Below are positions 56,499-64,000 of a DNA stretch of 64,000 nucleotides, one piece after another. Each line of letters opens with the position of its first letter. Position 1 is the first letter of the stretch. Below the pieces are notes generated by a model. The model was not told the DNA's origin, did not search any database, and worked only from the letters and a program-made list of their open reading frames with translations. Both the position numbers and the translations under genes were made by a program. Location of the stretch: contig JARLGV010000017.1 of assembly GCA_031292555.1 (NCBI GenBank), forward strand, positions 21,093-85,092, given 5' to 3'. The DNA is from Fimbriimonas sp. (GTDB lineage Bacteria; Armatimonadota; Fimbriimonadia; Fimbriimonadales; Fimbriimonadaceae).

Positions 56499-59072
56499 CT
56501 ACGGTTTGACCTTGACCGGAATTCCTGTGTACCGAACGGTCAATCCTCTCGAGCCGGATGCCGGCTGGCTGCCGCCGATCCAGACTTCGATGGGTTCGGG
56601 CTCGGACCAGAACGTCGTATCCTCGTGGCAGACGCCCAGGTCTTGGGGGCGGACCGCGAGTTGAACGCGCTTCGTTTCGCCCGGCTTCAGGTGGATCCGT
56701 TTGAACGCTTTGAGTTCGACGTTTGGCATGGCCAACGACGGCTTCAGGTGCTTCACGTAAAGCTCGACCACCTCGTCCGAAGCGACCTTGCCGGTGTTCG
56801 TCACCTTGGCGCTCGCAACCAGCGGCTGACCGGTCGCCAAGGTCCGACTTGCCTTAACCGAACCATAGTTGAACGTCGTGTAGCTCAAGCCATAGCCGAA
56901 GGGATAGAGTGGCTTCTTCTTCATGTACCGATAGGTAAAGCCGCTCGCCATCTTGTAATCCGTGAACGAGGGCAGGTCGGCCATCGAGCGCACGATCGTC
57001 ACCGGCAGTTTGCCGGCCGGGCTCACTTTGCCGAACAGGACGTCGGCAAGTGCGTTGCCTCCCTCCTCACCGGGGTACCACGCGTCCAAGATCGCGGGCA
57101 CATGCTCCTTCGACCACACGTCGCTAATCGGGCCGCCATTGATCAGCACGAGTACCACCGGCTTGTGCAAGGCAGTCACTGCTTTGATCAGTTCCTGTTG
57201 CACCCTCGGCAGGCCGATATCGGTCCGGTCGTGTTCTTCCTCTTCCTGTCCGGTGCTGATGCCCATACACATCACGATCGCATCGGCTGATTTCGCCGCA
57301 TTCAACGCCTCGGTGAACGGGGCGTTGCCGGGCACGCTCCACGTAAGTTTGGCAACCGCTTCCAGCGTATTGTTGTAAAACTCGACCCTAAGCTTGTAGG
57401 TCTGCCCCGCATTCAGCGCGATCTCGGCGGTCGTTGTCCTGGCAGGGCCGTCGCGCCAATCGTCCAAAAGCGTTTTGCCGTCCAGCGAAACACGCATGCC
57501 GTCGTCGTTGGTGATCCCGATCGTATAGATGCCGGTTACGGGGGGCGTCAACGTGCCGGTCCATCGGACGCTGAAGTGCTCATGCTGAATTCCGGCCATA
57601 GGCGCGTTATCTGCCCAGTCGAAGAGGATCGATTTGTCGTTTCGAACCTTGGCGGGCTCACCTTCGAGGCCCTGGTTGTTGAAGTACTCGCCCTTGATGT
57701 CGAGCGAACTGGCCGGAATCGGCGCCATGTCGCTCAGACCGGTCAATCCGCATCCGTGCGCATAGACGACCTTCGTCTTCGGGCCAGCCGCATTGCGGAT
57801 TCCTTGGAGCGGCGTCACGATGCCGTTGTTCCAGCCGTGGTAGTTGCCGAGGAGCACGCCCTTGTCGTCCGCGTTCGGGCCAATGACCGCGATGGTGTTC
57901 AGGTTGCGCCTTAACGGGAGCACGCCACCGTCGTTTTTCAGAAGTACCATCGACTCCTGAGCGGCGCGCCTGGCCAAGTTGCGATGGGCGGCGCTGTCGA
58001 CAACCGACATCTTGAGTCTCGACCACGGAACCATCGCAGGCGGGTCGAACATGCCCATCCGGAACCGCGCCTCCATCAGCCGCTTCACCGACCGGTTGAT
58101 CGTCGACTCCTTGATGAGTCCCAGGCTGACTGCCTTCGTCAAGGCGGCGTAGGTGCCGCCACACTCCAAGTCGCATCCCGTGTTCACGGCAAGGGCGGCG
58201 GCCTCTTCAGGAGTCTTGACAACGTGATGTCCATAGACGATGTCGCCGATGGCGCCGCAGTCTGAGACGACGTAGCCGGGGAAATGCCACCGGTCGCGGA
58301 GGATTCTCTGCAGCAAGGTGGGGCTGCCCGAAGCCGGCTCTCCATTGATTCGGTTATAAGAGGACATGATCGACCAGGCGTGCCCCTCGGTGATCGCCGC
58401 TTCGAATGCGGGAAGGTAGGTGAGGAACATGTCCCGCTTCGAGGCGATTGCGTTGAATCGATGCCGCATCGGGTCGGGTCCGCTATGCACTGCATAGTGC
58501 TTCGGAGTCGAGATCGCCTTCAGGTATTTGCGGTCGTTGCCCTGCATACCGGTGATATTGGCGACCGCCATTCGGCCGGTGAGGAACGGATCCTCCCCAT
58601 ATGTCTCCTGCCCACGACCCCACCGCGGGTCTCTAAAGATATTGATGTTCGGGGTCCAGAAGTCGAGTCCCTGATCCCAGGGGTGCGCCTTCCCGGATTG
58701 CTCGAAGTTGTAGCGGGCGCGTGCTTCGTCTGAGATCGCGACCGTCATCGAGTGGACCAGGTCCGTGTCGAACGATGCCCCCAAGCCGATGACTTGAGGA
58801 AATACGGTGATGTTTCCCGGCCGCGCGATGCCGTGTAGCGCTTCGTTCCACCAGTCGTACGCAGGAATGCCGAGGGCGGGAATCGCTTGCGCCTGATGCA
58901 TCATCTGTCCGATCTTCTGCTCCAGCGTCATGCGCGACACGATGTCGTCGACGCGCTTCTGGAGCGGCTGAGCAGGATCGCGGTAGACCTCCTGTGCGGA
59001 AGAGACGGCGGTCAGGGCGAGAATCGAAAGAAGCGACGGGGAACGAAACCGGAGACAGTGCATTGTCTTCAC
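56499..59072 (-). CDS. Glycoside hydrolase family 3 with PA14 domain (beta-glucosidase/xylosidase)
   Basis: 857 residues; the ATG at 59072 or 59063 starts a signal peptide (SPSLLSILALTAVSSA). Removes terminal beta-D-glucose or xylose. The GH3 barrel has KIGQMMHQAQAIPALGIPAYDWWNEALHGIA, KHYAVHS and the nucleophile Asp271 in YVVSDCGAIGD. The second GH3 domain is split by a PA14 domain (about 458-592, KGEYFNNQGLEGEPAKVRND..., GIYTIGITNDDGMRVSLDGKTLLDDWRD). A fibronectin-III-like C-terminal domain follows (LVASAKVTNTGKVASDEVVELYVKHL). WWNEALHG is typical of xylan/glucan GH3. Exported. Confidence 0.94.
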   Translation of the reverse strand: MKTMHCLRFRSPSLLSILALTAVSSAQEVYRDPAQPLQKRVDDIVSRMTLEQKIGQMMHQAQAIPALGIPAYDWWNEALHGIARPGNITVFPQVIGLGASFDTDLVHSMTVAISDEARARYNFEQSGKAHPWDQGLDFWTPNINIFRDPRWGRGQETYGEDPFLTGRMAVANITGMQGNDRKYLKAISTPKHYAVHSGPDPMRHRFNAIASKRDMFLTYLPAFEAAITEGHAWSIMSSYNRINGEPASGSPTLLQRILRDRWHFPGYVVSDCGAIGDIVYGHHVVKTPEEAAALAVNTGCDLECGGTYAALTKAVSLGLIKESTINRSVKRLMEARFRMGMFDPPAMVPWSRLKMSVVDSAAHRNLARRAAQESMVLLKNDGGVLPLRRNLNTIAVIGPNADDKGVLLGNYHGWNNGIVTPLQGIRNAAGPKTKVVYAHGCGLTGLSDMAPIPASSLDIKGEYFNNQGLEGEPAKVRNDKSILFDWADNAPMAGIQHEHFSVRWTGTLTPPVTGIYTIGITNDDGMRVSLDGKTLLDDWRDGPARTTTAEIALNAGQTYKLRVEFYNNTLEAVAKLTWSVPGNAPFTEALNAAKSADAIVMCMGISTGQEEEEHDRTDIGLPRVQQELIKAVTALHKPVVLVLINGGPISDVWSKEHVPAILDAWYPGEEGGNALADVLFGKVSPAGKLPVTIVRSMADLPSFTDYKMASGFTYRYMKKKPLYPFGYGLSYTTFNYGSVKASRTLATGQPLVASAKVTNTGKVASDEVVELYVKHLKPSLAMPNVELKAFKRIHLKPGETKRVQLAVRPQDLGVCHEDTTFWSEPEPIEVWIGGSQPASGSRGLTVRYTGIPVKVKP

Positions 59073-59121
59073 CTACATTGGCATACCCCAATCGGTCGCG
59101 CTCACCGACGATGTCCGCCAA

Positions 59122-59931
59122 CTAAAGCGTCGTAAATTGCCAGCCGGTGAAAGAAACCACCAAACCGTTCGAGAACGTGACCTGACCCGTGCCGGCGCTG
59201 TTCCATGCGACGCTCGCCGGCAGCCCCGGCAATGGACCGTCAATCGTTCCGGTTCCCGATAGATCGGCGGCGAAATTGAACGATCCCTGGAACCCGTTGC
59301 TGTCGGACGCGACCACCCTGAAGGTCTTGTCGGAGTTATAGGTGATGGTCGCATGGACCGAATAGCCGTTAGCGTAAGTGATCGAATCGGTCGAGGTTCC
59401 GGAGGGAACGCTGCCGTTGCCGAGAGTCACCTGGAATTGGCTCACAACGGTCGTGCCGCTCGGGAGCGTGAACGAGTAGTTCCCGGATGCTCCATCCGAA
59501 GTAACCGTTTGGCTGTAAGTTCCTTGCAGACCGGCATAGGGTCCCTTCGTGATCGTTACTCCACCGGAAAGTGTCTGCGTCTCGAGGTTGAGAGTGTAAG
59601 TGGCGCTTCCAGCCGGCACCGTCTTTGCCTGATCCTGATAAAAGGTTTCGGTGAAAGTCGTCCCGCTCACGGATAGGCTGACCCAAAGGCCAAGAGTGCT
59701 TGAGTAATAGGGGCCGCTCCCAACTCGAACCTCGGGGCCGAACGTAGTGAAGTTCATCCCTGCCAGAACGTGACCCATCGCGGAAAGCTGCAGAGATATT
59801 CCGGCATTTGTAGCCGCAGTTGGAGCCGACCCAGTCGTTCCCTGCTTTCCGCTCACCGACCCTCCGCATCCGCACAACAGCACGGATGCAATCAGGGCGA
59901 CGGTCAATCCCGCATGTATGGCAGTTCTCAT
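59122..59931 (-). CDS. Lipoprotein of unknown function
   Basis: 269 residues from the ATG at 59931 (MRTAIHAGLTVALIASVLLCGCGG); the earlier frame to 60015 lacks sense. Lipobox LLCGC, then a Ser/Thr/Gly-rich linker. The rest is beta-rich (GVTITKGPYAGLQGTYSQTVTSDGASGNYSFTLPSG, GSFNFAADLSGTGTIDGPLPGLPAS), resembling the lipoprotein in the dop operon in composition only. It ends FTGWQFTTL. No known family. It lies upstream of the GH3 gene on the same strand, 49 bp away, possibly in one transcript. Confidence 0.6.
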   Translation of the reverse strand: MRTAIHAGLTVALIASVLLCGCGGSVSGKQGTTGSAPTAATNAGISLQLSAMGHVLAGMNFTTFGPEVRVGSGPYYSSTLGLWVSLSVSGTTFTETFYQDQAKTVPAGSATYTLNLETQTLSGGVTITKGPYAGLQGTYSQTVTSDGASGNYSFTLPSGTTVVSQFQVTLGNGSVPSGTSTDSITYANGYSVHATITYNSDKTFRVVASDSNGFQGSFNFAADLSGTGTIDGPLPGLPASVAWNSAGTGQVTFSNGLVVSFTGWQFTTL

Positions 59932-60041
59932 ATCGATAACGCTCGTGGGCCAGGCCAGCAGTCCATTATACGTATCGTTCTCCAAGGTGCCCAAAAGTGC
60001 ACGGCCGCAACCCAAATGCCTGACAAGCGGTACTTGTTAGC

Positions 60042-60395
60042 ATGGCAAATATCCTAGGCGCAGCAGCCAAGAAGGCGCTCCCGAAAGCAGCGCTGCATCA
60101 GGCCAACAAACGCGGGTGGCTGGATATGAAGCTCGGCTTCGCCTTGATGCGCGACCGTCGCGTTTCGATGCTGGCCAAACTGGCGTCGTTGGCGAGCGGA
60201 GTGGTTCTCACCGCAATACTCGTCGCCATCGAGGTTCCGCTGGAGTCGATCGTAGGCGCATTGCTTCCCTTCGTGGGAGTCGCCCTGGACTTCGCAATCG
60301 ATGGGATCGAGTTCCTGATCTTCCCGCTCATCGTCAGCGCGATCGTGATCCGCTGGATGGCGCCGAAGGCAGTCGTCGACAGCCTTCGGCGATAG
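60042..60395 (+). CDS. Small two-helix membrane protein, DUF1232-like
   Basis: 117 residues. A basic N-terminus (AAAKKALPKAALHQANKRGWL), then MRDRRVSMLAKLASLASGVVLTAILVAIEVPLESIVGALLPFVGVALDFAIDGIEFLIFPLIVSAIVIRWMAP: two to three hydrophobic segments with the D-R-x-V...P...L-D/D-G-x pattern seen in DUF1232/YkvA-like proteins. The match is weak. No operon partner. It sits between two minus-strand units, its end only 13 bp from the sigma-factor partner gene. Confidence 0.5.
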   Translation: MANILGAAAKKALPKAALHQANKRGWLDMKLGFALMRDRRVSMLAKLASLASGVVLTAILVAIEVPLESIVGALLPFVGVALDFAIDGIEFLIFPLIVSAIVIRWMAPKAVVDSLRR

Positions 60396-60408
60396 ATTAT
60401 CCACGTCA

Positions 60409-61890
60409 CTAAGGCAAGGTGGACTTACCGAGCTCTTTCAGGCATTTGGCGGCCTTGTCCTCATACGGTTTGGCACTCGATGGGGGCCAGGCTTTGCCTG
60501 CGGCGTCTCGATACCAATAGGCGGCCCGACCAAACTCGCGACGCTTCTCGTAAGCTTCCCCCCGCTTGCCCGAAGCGATCATTTCGAATTGTACGTGCGG
60601 TTCGTCGAGCATCATCACCGTGCTGTAGACAGGAAAGTCTCCAGAAAGAACATCCGACACCGGCAGGTCTTCGATTGCCCGGATGGAGGGTTCGGAGTAT
60701 GTCGGGTAGCCGCTCCAGGTTCTTGCCACAAACGTTGTCTTTATCGAGCGAGCCTGCTGCCAAGGCGTCATCGGCTGCATCGGCGCCCATTCAGTGATAG
60801 CCAAGTTGTCGCTGCCGAATTTGAAGTACTCAAACGCTTTGGTGTCGCCGAAGAACGCGCCCGGCCTCAGAGTATCGACCAGTACATATTCCCGGCCCTG
60901 GTCGTCGGTAATCGACTCGGGCAACAGGTTTTGGGGGAAAGCCACATTCCTTAAGCCTTCGATCGGCTTGCCAAACGAACAGGCGATGAAGACCTCGCCC
61001 TTCTCGTTAACCGCCACATTGCGGACGTCAACCGACGTTCCACCTGTGCGAATAGTCTTGAGCGGGTTCTTCCATGCCGTTTTGATCGCGTCCGCTTCCG
61101 TGGAGAGGTTGACGATCTTCGTAGTCGTTTGGATTTGCGGCGTCAGGATGTCCCGACCAATCGGCTCTCCAAAACTGTATTCGACATAAATGACTCGGTA
61201 GTTTCTACTACTAGTAGGTTGACCGGTAAACGAACTCCGAATCGGCAGGTCCGTTCGCTTGTCGACGATCATCTCAAGATGGTAGGGAGTGTCCTTCCTC
61301 GTTGCAATCACCGCGTAGACGGGCCGTCCATTCTCATCGGGTCGCGACTCAATCGTAAAGTCGCGGGACCCGGTGATTCTGCCATCGTCCGTGTTGCTCT
61401 CGGCAAACTCCAGAGCGGTTTGGTTTCCCTCGACCAACTCGGCGATGGCCGGTTCCTTCACCGCGACATCGCTCTTCGCAAAGTACAGGTACTGATCGCC
61501 GCCGATGTGGAGCATCGAACGAGCGATACGCGTTCCTGGGAACATGTCCATCCGCCAGTCTCCGTTTGCGTAGTAGAGATCGCTCGACAGTCGCCGAGGC
61601 TTTCCGGGCATTTCGCTATAGGAGCGAACGTGCATCGTCTTGGCATCGCGGATTGCCGCCTGAATCTGCCGATACATTCCGGCCGCCGAGGCGGTCGGCA
61701 ACAAGACGATGGTGACGCCAATCACACAGGCGAACCCCACCAGTCCCCCCGCCAGCGCAAGGCGAAAGCGACTGCGAGTGGTCTTTGGCTCTGCAAGCAG
61801 CTTTCCTACACGATCGCGCAGTCCGGGGCTTGCGTTGATTCCAGCTTCGATTCTTCCAAACATGTCCTGCAATTCCTGATCTTCTTTCAT
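60409..61890 (-). CDS. Membrane-anchored partner of the ECF sigma factor
   Basis: 493 residues. A cytosolic N-terminal helix (MKEDQELQDMFGRIEAGINASPGLRDRVGKLL), one membrane helix (LALAGGLVGFACVIGVTIVLLP, about 43-64), and a large external part (MYRQIQAAIRDAKTMHVRSYSEM..., YYANGDWRMDMF, EMIVDKRTDLPIRSSF) like the LolA/RseB-type lipoprotein-carrier fold. Its start overlaps the sigma-factor stop by 4 bp. The layout suggests an anti-sigma factor with an outer sensor domain, but a ZAS motif is not visible, so the role is inferred from position. Confidence 0.6.
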   Translation of the reverse strand: MKEDQELQDMFGRIEAGINASPGLRDRVGKLLAEPKTTRSRFRLALAGGLVGFACVIGVTIVLLPTASAAGMYRQIQAAIRDAKTMHVRSYSEMPGKPRRLSSDLYYANGDWRMDMFPGTRIARSMLHIGGDQYLYFAKSDVAVKEPAIAELVEGNQTALEFAESNTDDGRITGSRDFTIESRPDENGRPVYAVIATRKDTPYHLEMIVDKRTDLPIRSSFTGQPTSSRNYRVIYVEYSFGEPIGRDILTPQIQTTTKIVNLSTEADAIKTAWKNPLKTIRTGGTSVDVRNVAVNEKGEVFIACSFGKPIEGLRNVAFPQNLLPESITDDQGREYVLVDTLRPGAFFGDTKAFEYFKFGSDNLAITEWAPMQPMTPWQQARSIKTTFVARTWSGYPTYSEPSIRAIEDLPVSDVLSGDFPVYSTVMMLDEPHVQFEMIASGKRGEAYEKRREFGRAAYWYRDAAGKAWPPSSAKPYEDKAAKCLKELGKSTLP

Positions 61891-62447
61891 AGCATTTCCC
61901 CTTCGCCGGTACCTCCCGGCACTAGGTGAGGCGCGTTTGCGGCAAGCGACTCACGCGCACGTTGGAGCAGGCTGTTGGCGGCTTGGGGCGATTTACGGAT
62001 CAGCCCGGCTACCTCGACCGTAGAGAACCCGAGGAGGTATTTCAGGATCAACGCGTCCCGCTGCAGTTCGGGAAGTGTGTCCAGTGCTCTGACGATTTCC
62101 AAGAGACCCTCATCGTCCGACTTCGTTGCCGGTTCGTGAGCGATTTCGTTAAGCGAGATCGTGTTGCCTCCCCTCTGCCGCCGCCGGCTTCGAAGGTGGT
62201 CCGCGATCTTCCTCCGCGTCATGCCGATCAGGTAGAGATTCGGATCGACCTTCTTCGGAAGGTCGGTTCGGTGACGGAATGCGGCCTGGAAAACTTCCAT
62301 CGCCACATCCTCCGCCTCTTCCCGCGATCCGAGCCGGGCAAACGCATACCGCGTGACGGAATCGAGATGGGACATCGGGTCCCAATCGCCCTGTATAGCT
62401 TCTGACGGAATCGCTCCTACCCGAATCGGATCACAACGCTCCAACAT
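61887..62447 (-). CDS. ECF sigma-70 factor
   Basis: 186 residues. Group 4 sigma factor directing RNA polymerase to alternative promoters. Region 2 is DSVTRYAFARLGSREEAEDVAMEVFQAAFRH...NLYLIGMTRRKIADHLR; region 4 is ALDTLPELQRDALILKYLLGFSTVEVAGLIRKSPQAANSLLQRARESL (HTH with the SPQAANSLLQRAR recognition helix). Regions 1 and 3 are missing, as usual. Overlaps the downstream membrane partner by 4 bp. A Gln/Ser/Arg-rich linker (SRRRQRGGN) joins the two regions. Confidence 0.93.
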   Translation of the reverse strand: MLERCDPIRVGAIPSEAIQGDWDPMSHLDSVTRYAFARLGSREEAEDVAMEVFQAAFRHRTDLPKKVDPNLYLIGMTRRKIADHLRSRRRQRGGNTISLNEIAHEPATKSDDEGLLEIVRALDTLPELQRDALILKYLLGFSTVEVAGLIRKSPQAANSLLQRARESLAANAPHLVPGGTGEGEML

Positions 62448-62499
62448 GTTCGATCAGCCTTCGCATTTCGGAGACAGAATCTATCGGTAAGCAGACCAA

Positions 62500-63396
62500 C
62501 TATCGCAAGCGAATACATCGCAGACCTTCTCCCAGGTCGTAGCCGCCCTTTTCACCGTCTTTCTCGGCGTTGTACTCCACCATGTTCTCGATCCCCTCAA
62601 GGTGCTTCCCATAAAACTGGCTCTTGTGGATGGCAAGCAGCCGCTTCTGGCCTTCCCAGCTATTGGAGATATCGACGATATAGTTCGGCGCGATCGTGGA
62701 GAAGAGCAGCAGCCACTTCGCGACCTTCGTCTTCTTGGCCGCCATCTCGACCGCATCGCCGGATCGGCGGTGATCTTGGTGGCTGGCACGAGGGGGATAG
62801 TCGCCATCGAAAGCCAAGATGTACTCGGGCTTGAACCGGTCGATTTCGGCGCTGAGTTTGGCCACCACATCGTCGCTCGCATGGAGCCAACGGTCCGGAT
62901 AGCCTAGGAAGTCGATTGATTGGGCGTTCCATGCTGCTGCCGCGCTACGCGCCTCTCGTTGCCGGACAACCCGATTCTGAGCGGCATTCGTAAATAAGAA
63001 GTAGTAACCCTTGTCTCCATTGGTGCAGATGACCTGATGAAGAACGGCTCCCGACTTAGCAAGTTGACTGAGAAGCCCTCCGATGAAGAACTCGGAGTCG
63101 TCTGGGTGGGCCGTCACCACCAAGATGCGCGTGTCCTTTGCGAAGAGGCGATTCGAATCGGGGTCGATTCGCGGATTCGGACTAGGGATATGGCGGGGAA
63201 CTAGGTCGATCTCGTAAGGCTGATACCAGAGTCCGAAATAAAGAAGACCGAATACCGTCCCGTAGAACCACAGCCGGATCTTCATCGCTCGCTTGCGTTT
63301 GCGGGCCCTCTCTTCGGGAGTCGGCATCTGCCGGGGTTCTGGGATCTGGACCCCGGGCGTGGGTTCGTCGGGTGGCGTATCGTCGATAAAGCGCAT
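62500..63396 (-). CDS. PIG-L family deacetylase, membrane-anchored
   Basis: 298 residues. An N-terminal charged region, one membrane helix (RLWFYGTVFGLLYFGLWY, about 41-58), then the PIG-L/LmbE domain: RILVVTAHPDDSEFFIGGLLSQLAKSGA (metal motif AHPDD), GDKGYYF, RQREARSAAAAWN and RASHQDHRRSGDAV (HxxH). With the helix the active domain probably faces the periplasm. It differs from the soluble PIG-L protein at 20565-21332. Substrate unknown. It stands between the sigma factor and the oxygenase gene. Confidence 0.87.
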   Translation of the reverse strand: MRFIDDTPPDEPTPGVQIPEPRQMPTPEERARKRKRAMKIRLWFYGTVFGLLYFGLWYQPYEIDLVPRHIPSPNPRIDPDSNRLFAKDTRILVVTAHPDDSEFFIGGLLSQLAKSGAVLHQVICTNGDKGYYFLFTNAAQNRVVRQREARSAAAAWNAQSIDFLGYPDRWLHASDDVVAKLSAEIDRFKPEYILAFDGDYPPRASHQDHRRSGDAVEMAAKKTKVAKWLLLFSTIAPNYIVDISNSWEGQKRLLAIHKSQFYGKHLEGIENMVEYNAEKDGEKGGYDLGEGLRCIRLR

Positions 63397-63433
63397 GCGG
63401 CTACGTTAAGGACGGACTGGCCGCCCTTAACGT

Positions 63434-64000
63434 TTACGCGAGATGAGAAGCCAGCAGACGATGAAAATGGTGTACGTTCTGCTCTCTCGCCGGCGAGTAC
63501 CTTCCCTTGTCGTAAAATCGAGAGCGCACTCCCCGTTGCACGAGTTCCACGACCTGCTCGTCCTCGCGCTCGACACGGTCCAGATCTCCCCCCGCGCCTT
63601 GCCCCAGTTTGGAGGCGTCCCACACGTAGCAGAGGAACGAGATCTTCGTGAGGTCGGTCGCCAACGGCCGCACCACGTTCACCGACAGCCCCCACGGGTA
63701 GAAGTTCAGCATCGTATTGGGGAATAACCAGTAGTAGTACGCGCTAATATCACGTCCGTAGTCAGGTGAAGTTTTCGGAAGGTCGAATCGTCCCTCACCG
63801 TTCTTGCTCACCGCCAGTTGCAGGTTGCCCCATTCGAACGGTTCGGTCGTATAGTCGCCGTAATCCAGCACTTCGTTCAGAGCGGCATGGATAAACGGAA
63901 TATGGAATCCTTCGAGGTAGTTATCGATATAGAGCGCCCAGTTGGCCCGCACCATATAGTCTCGGGAACGGGCGGGATCGAAGAAGAACTCGTGAAGAGG
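63434..64000 (-). CDS. Rieske-type oxygenase large subunit, C-terminal part (cut by window edge)
   Basis: About 188 codons visible, open to the window end. C-terminal catalytic domain of a Rieske non-heme iron oxygenase: NWALYIDNYLEGFHIPFIHAALNEVLDYGDY (the NYLE-x-H-x4-H iron site), RDISAYYYWLFPNTMLNFYPWGLSVNVVRPL and REDEQVVELVQRGVRSRFYDKGRYSPAREQNVHHFHRLLASHLA. The Rieske cluster would be encoded beyond 64000. The in-frame ATG at 63955 lies inside the domain. Substrate not readable; close to choline-/carnitine-type or phenylpropionate-type groups. Confidence 0.9.
   Translation of the reverse strand, partial: PLHEFFFDPARSRDYMVRANWALYIDNYLEGFHIPFIHAALNEVLDYGDYTTEPFEWGNLQLAVSKNGEGRFDLPKTSPDYGRDISAYYYWLFPNTMLNFYPWGLSVNVVRPLATDLTKISFLCYVWDASKLGQGAGGDLDRVEREDEQVVELVQRGVRSRFYDKGRYSPAREQNVHHFHRLLASHLA

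Overview
The window looks like chromosomal DNA from a Gram-negative, moderately GC-rich, free-living heterotroph. The best guess is the Armatimonadota (Fimbriimonas-like); this is inferred from gene content, not from a marker gene. Lipid A and LPS-core genes (lpxK, an LpxL-type acyltransferase, a GT9 heptosyltransferase, rfaE2) and beta-barrel proteins indicate an outer membrane. The same genome carries a Dop / Pup-like (UBact-type) / proteasome-beta cluster, a combination known from only a few Gram-negative phyla, including Armatimonadota.

Layout. 1-8.1 kb: 5' part of ahcY under an SAH riboswitch, a DUF1579-like protein, a GH29 fucosidase, an autoregulated PadR/membrane-protein pair, and a sugar ABC importer in which the binding protein is fused to the first permease. 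8.2-19.6 kb: a CBM9/DUF5916 barrel protein, a ferritin-like protein, a cupin, a GT2 enzyme, an M24 peptidase, an ArsR-type regulator, a nucleoside hydrolase and unknowns. 19.6-24.6 kb: a tightly packed minus-strand envelope operon (lpxK, acyltransferase, GT9, rfaE2, PIG-L deacetylase), then ftsY. 24.8-30.7 kb: a membrane protein, an isochorismatase-fold hydrolase, a small barrel protein, and the lipoprotein-dop-pup-prcB operon. 30.9-33.5 kb: yceD-plsX-fabH. 33.5-39.3 kb: a pair of tiny unknown genes, an LDH-type malate dehydrogenase, a BlaI/BlaR1-type pair and a Gly-rich tandem-repeat secreted protein. 39.4-45.1 kb: a J-domain membrane protein, two GspF/PilC-like genes with a DinB gene between them, folK, tRNA-His and a HIT protein. 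45.2-48.1 kb: an S9 peptidase and a class I aldolase.

48.2-56.2 kb is the accessory part. It holds a DUF559 nuclease-like gene flanked on both sides by arrays of a palindromic repeat, a GH5-like glycosidase, a Fic protein behind a 25-bp-arm palindrome, REP-like repeats including a 237-bp block with 20-bp perfect terminal inverted repeats, a frameshifted DUF429 gene, and a PIN toxin / HTH antitoxin pair. 56.5-64 kb holds a GH3 glucosidase/xylosidase with PA14, a lipoprotein, an ECF sigma factor with its membrane partner, a PIG-L family protein and the end of a Rieske-type oxygenase.

The glycosidases (GH29, GH5-like, GH3), the sugar importer and the aldolase suggest growth on plant or microbial polysaccharides. 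The strongest unusual signals are the proteasome cluster with no alpha subunit beside it, the repeat-flanked DUF559 gene, the Fic palindrome, and the fused ABC importer.
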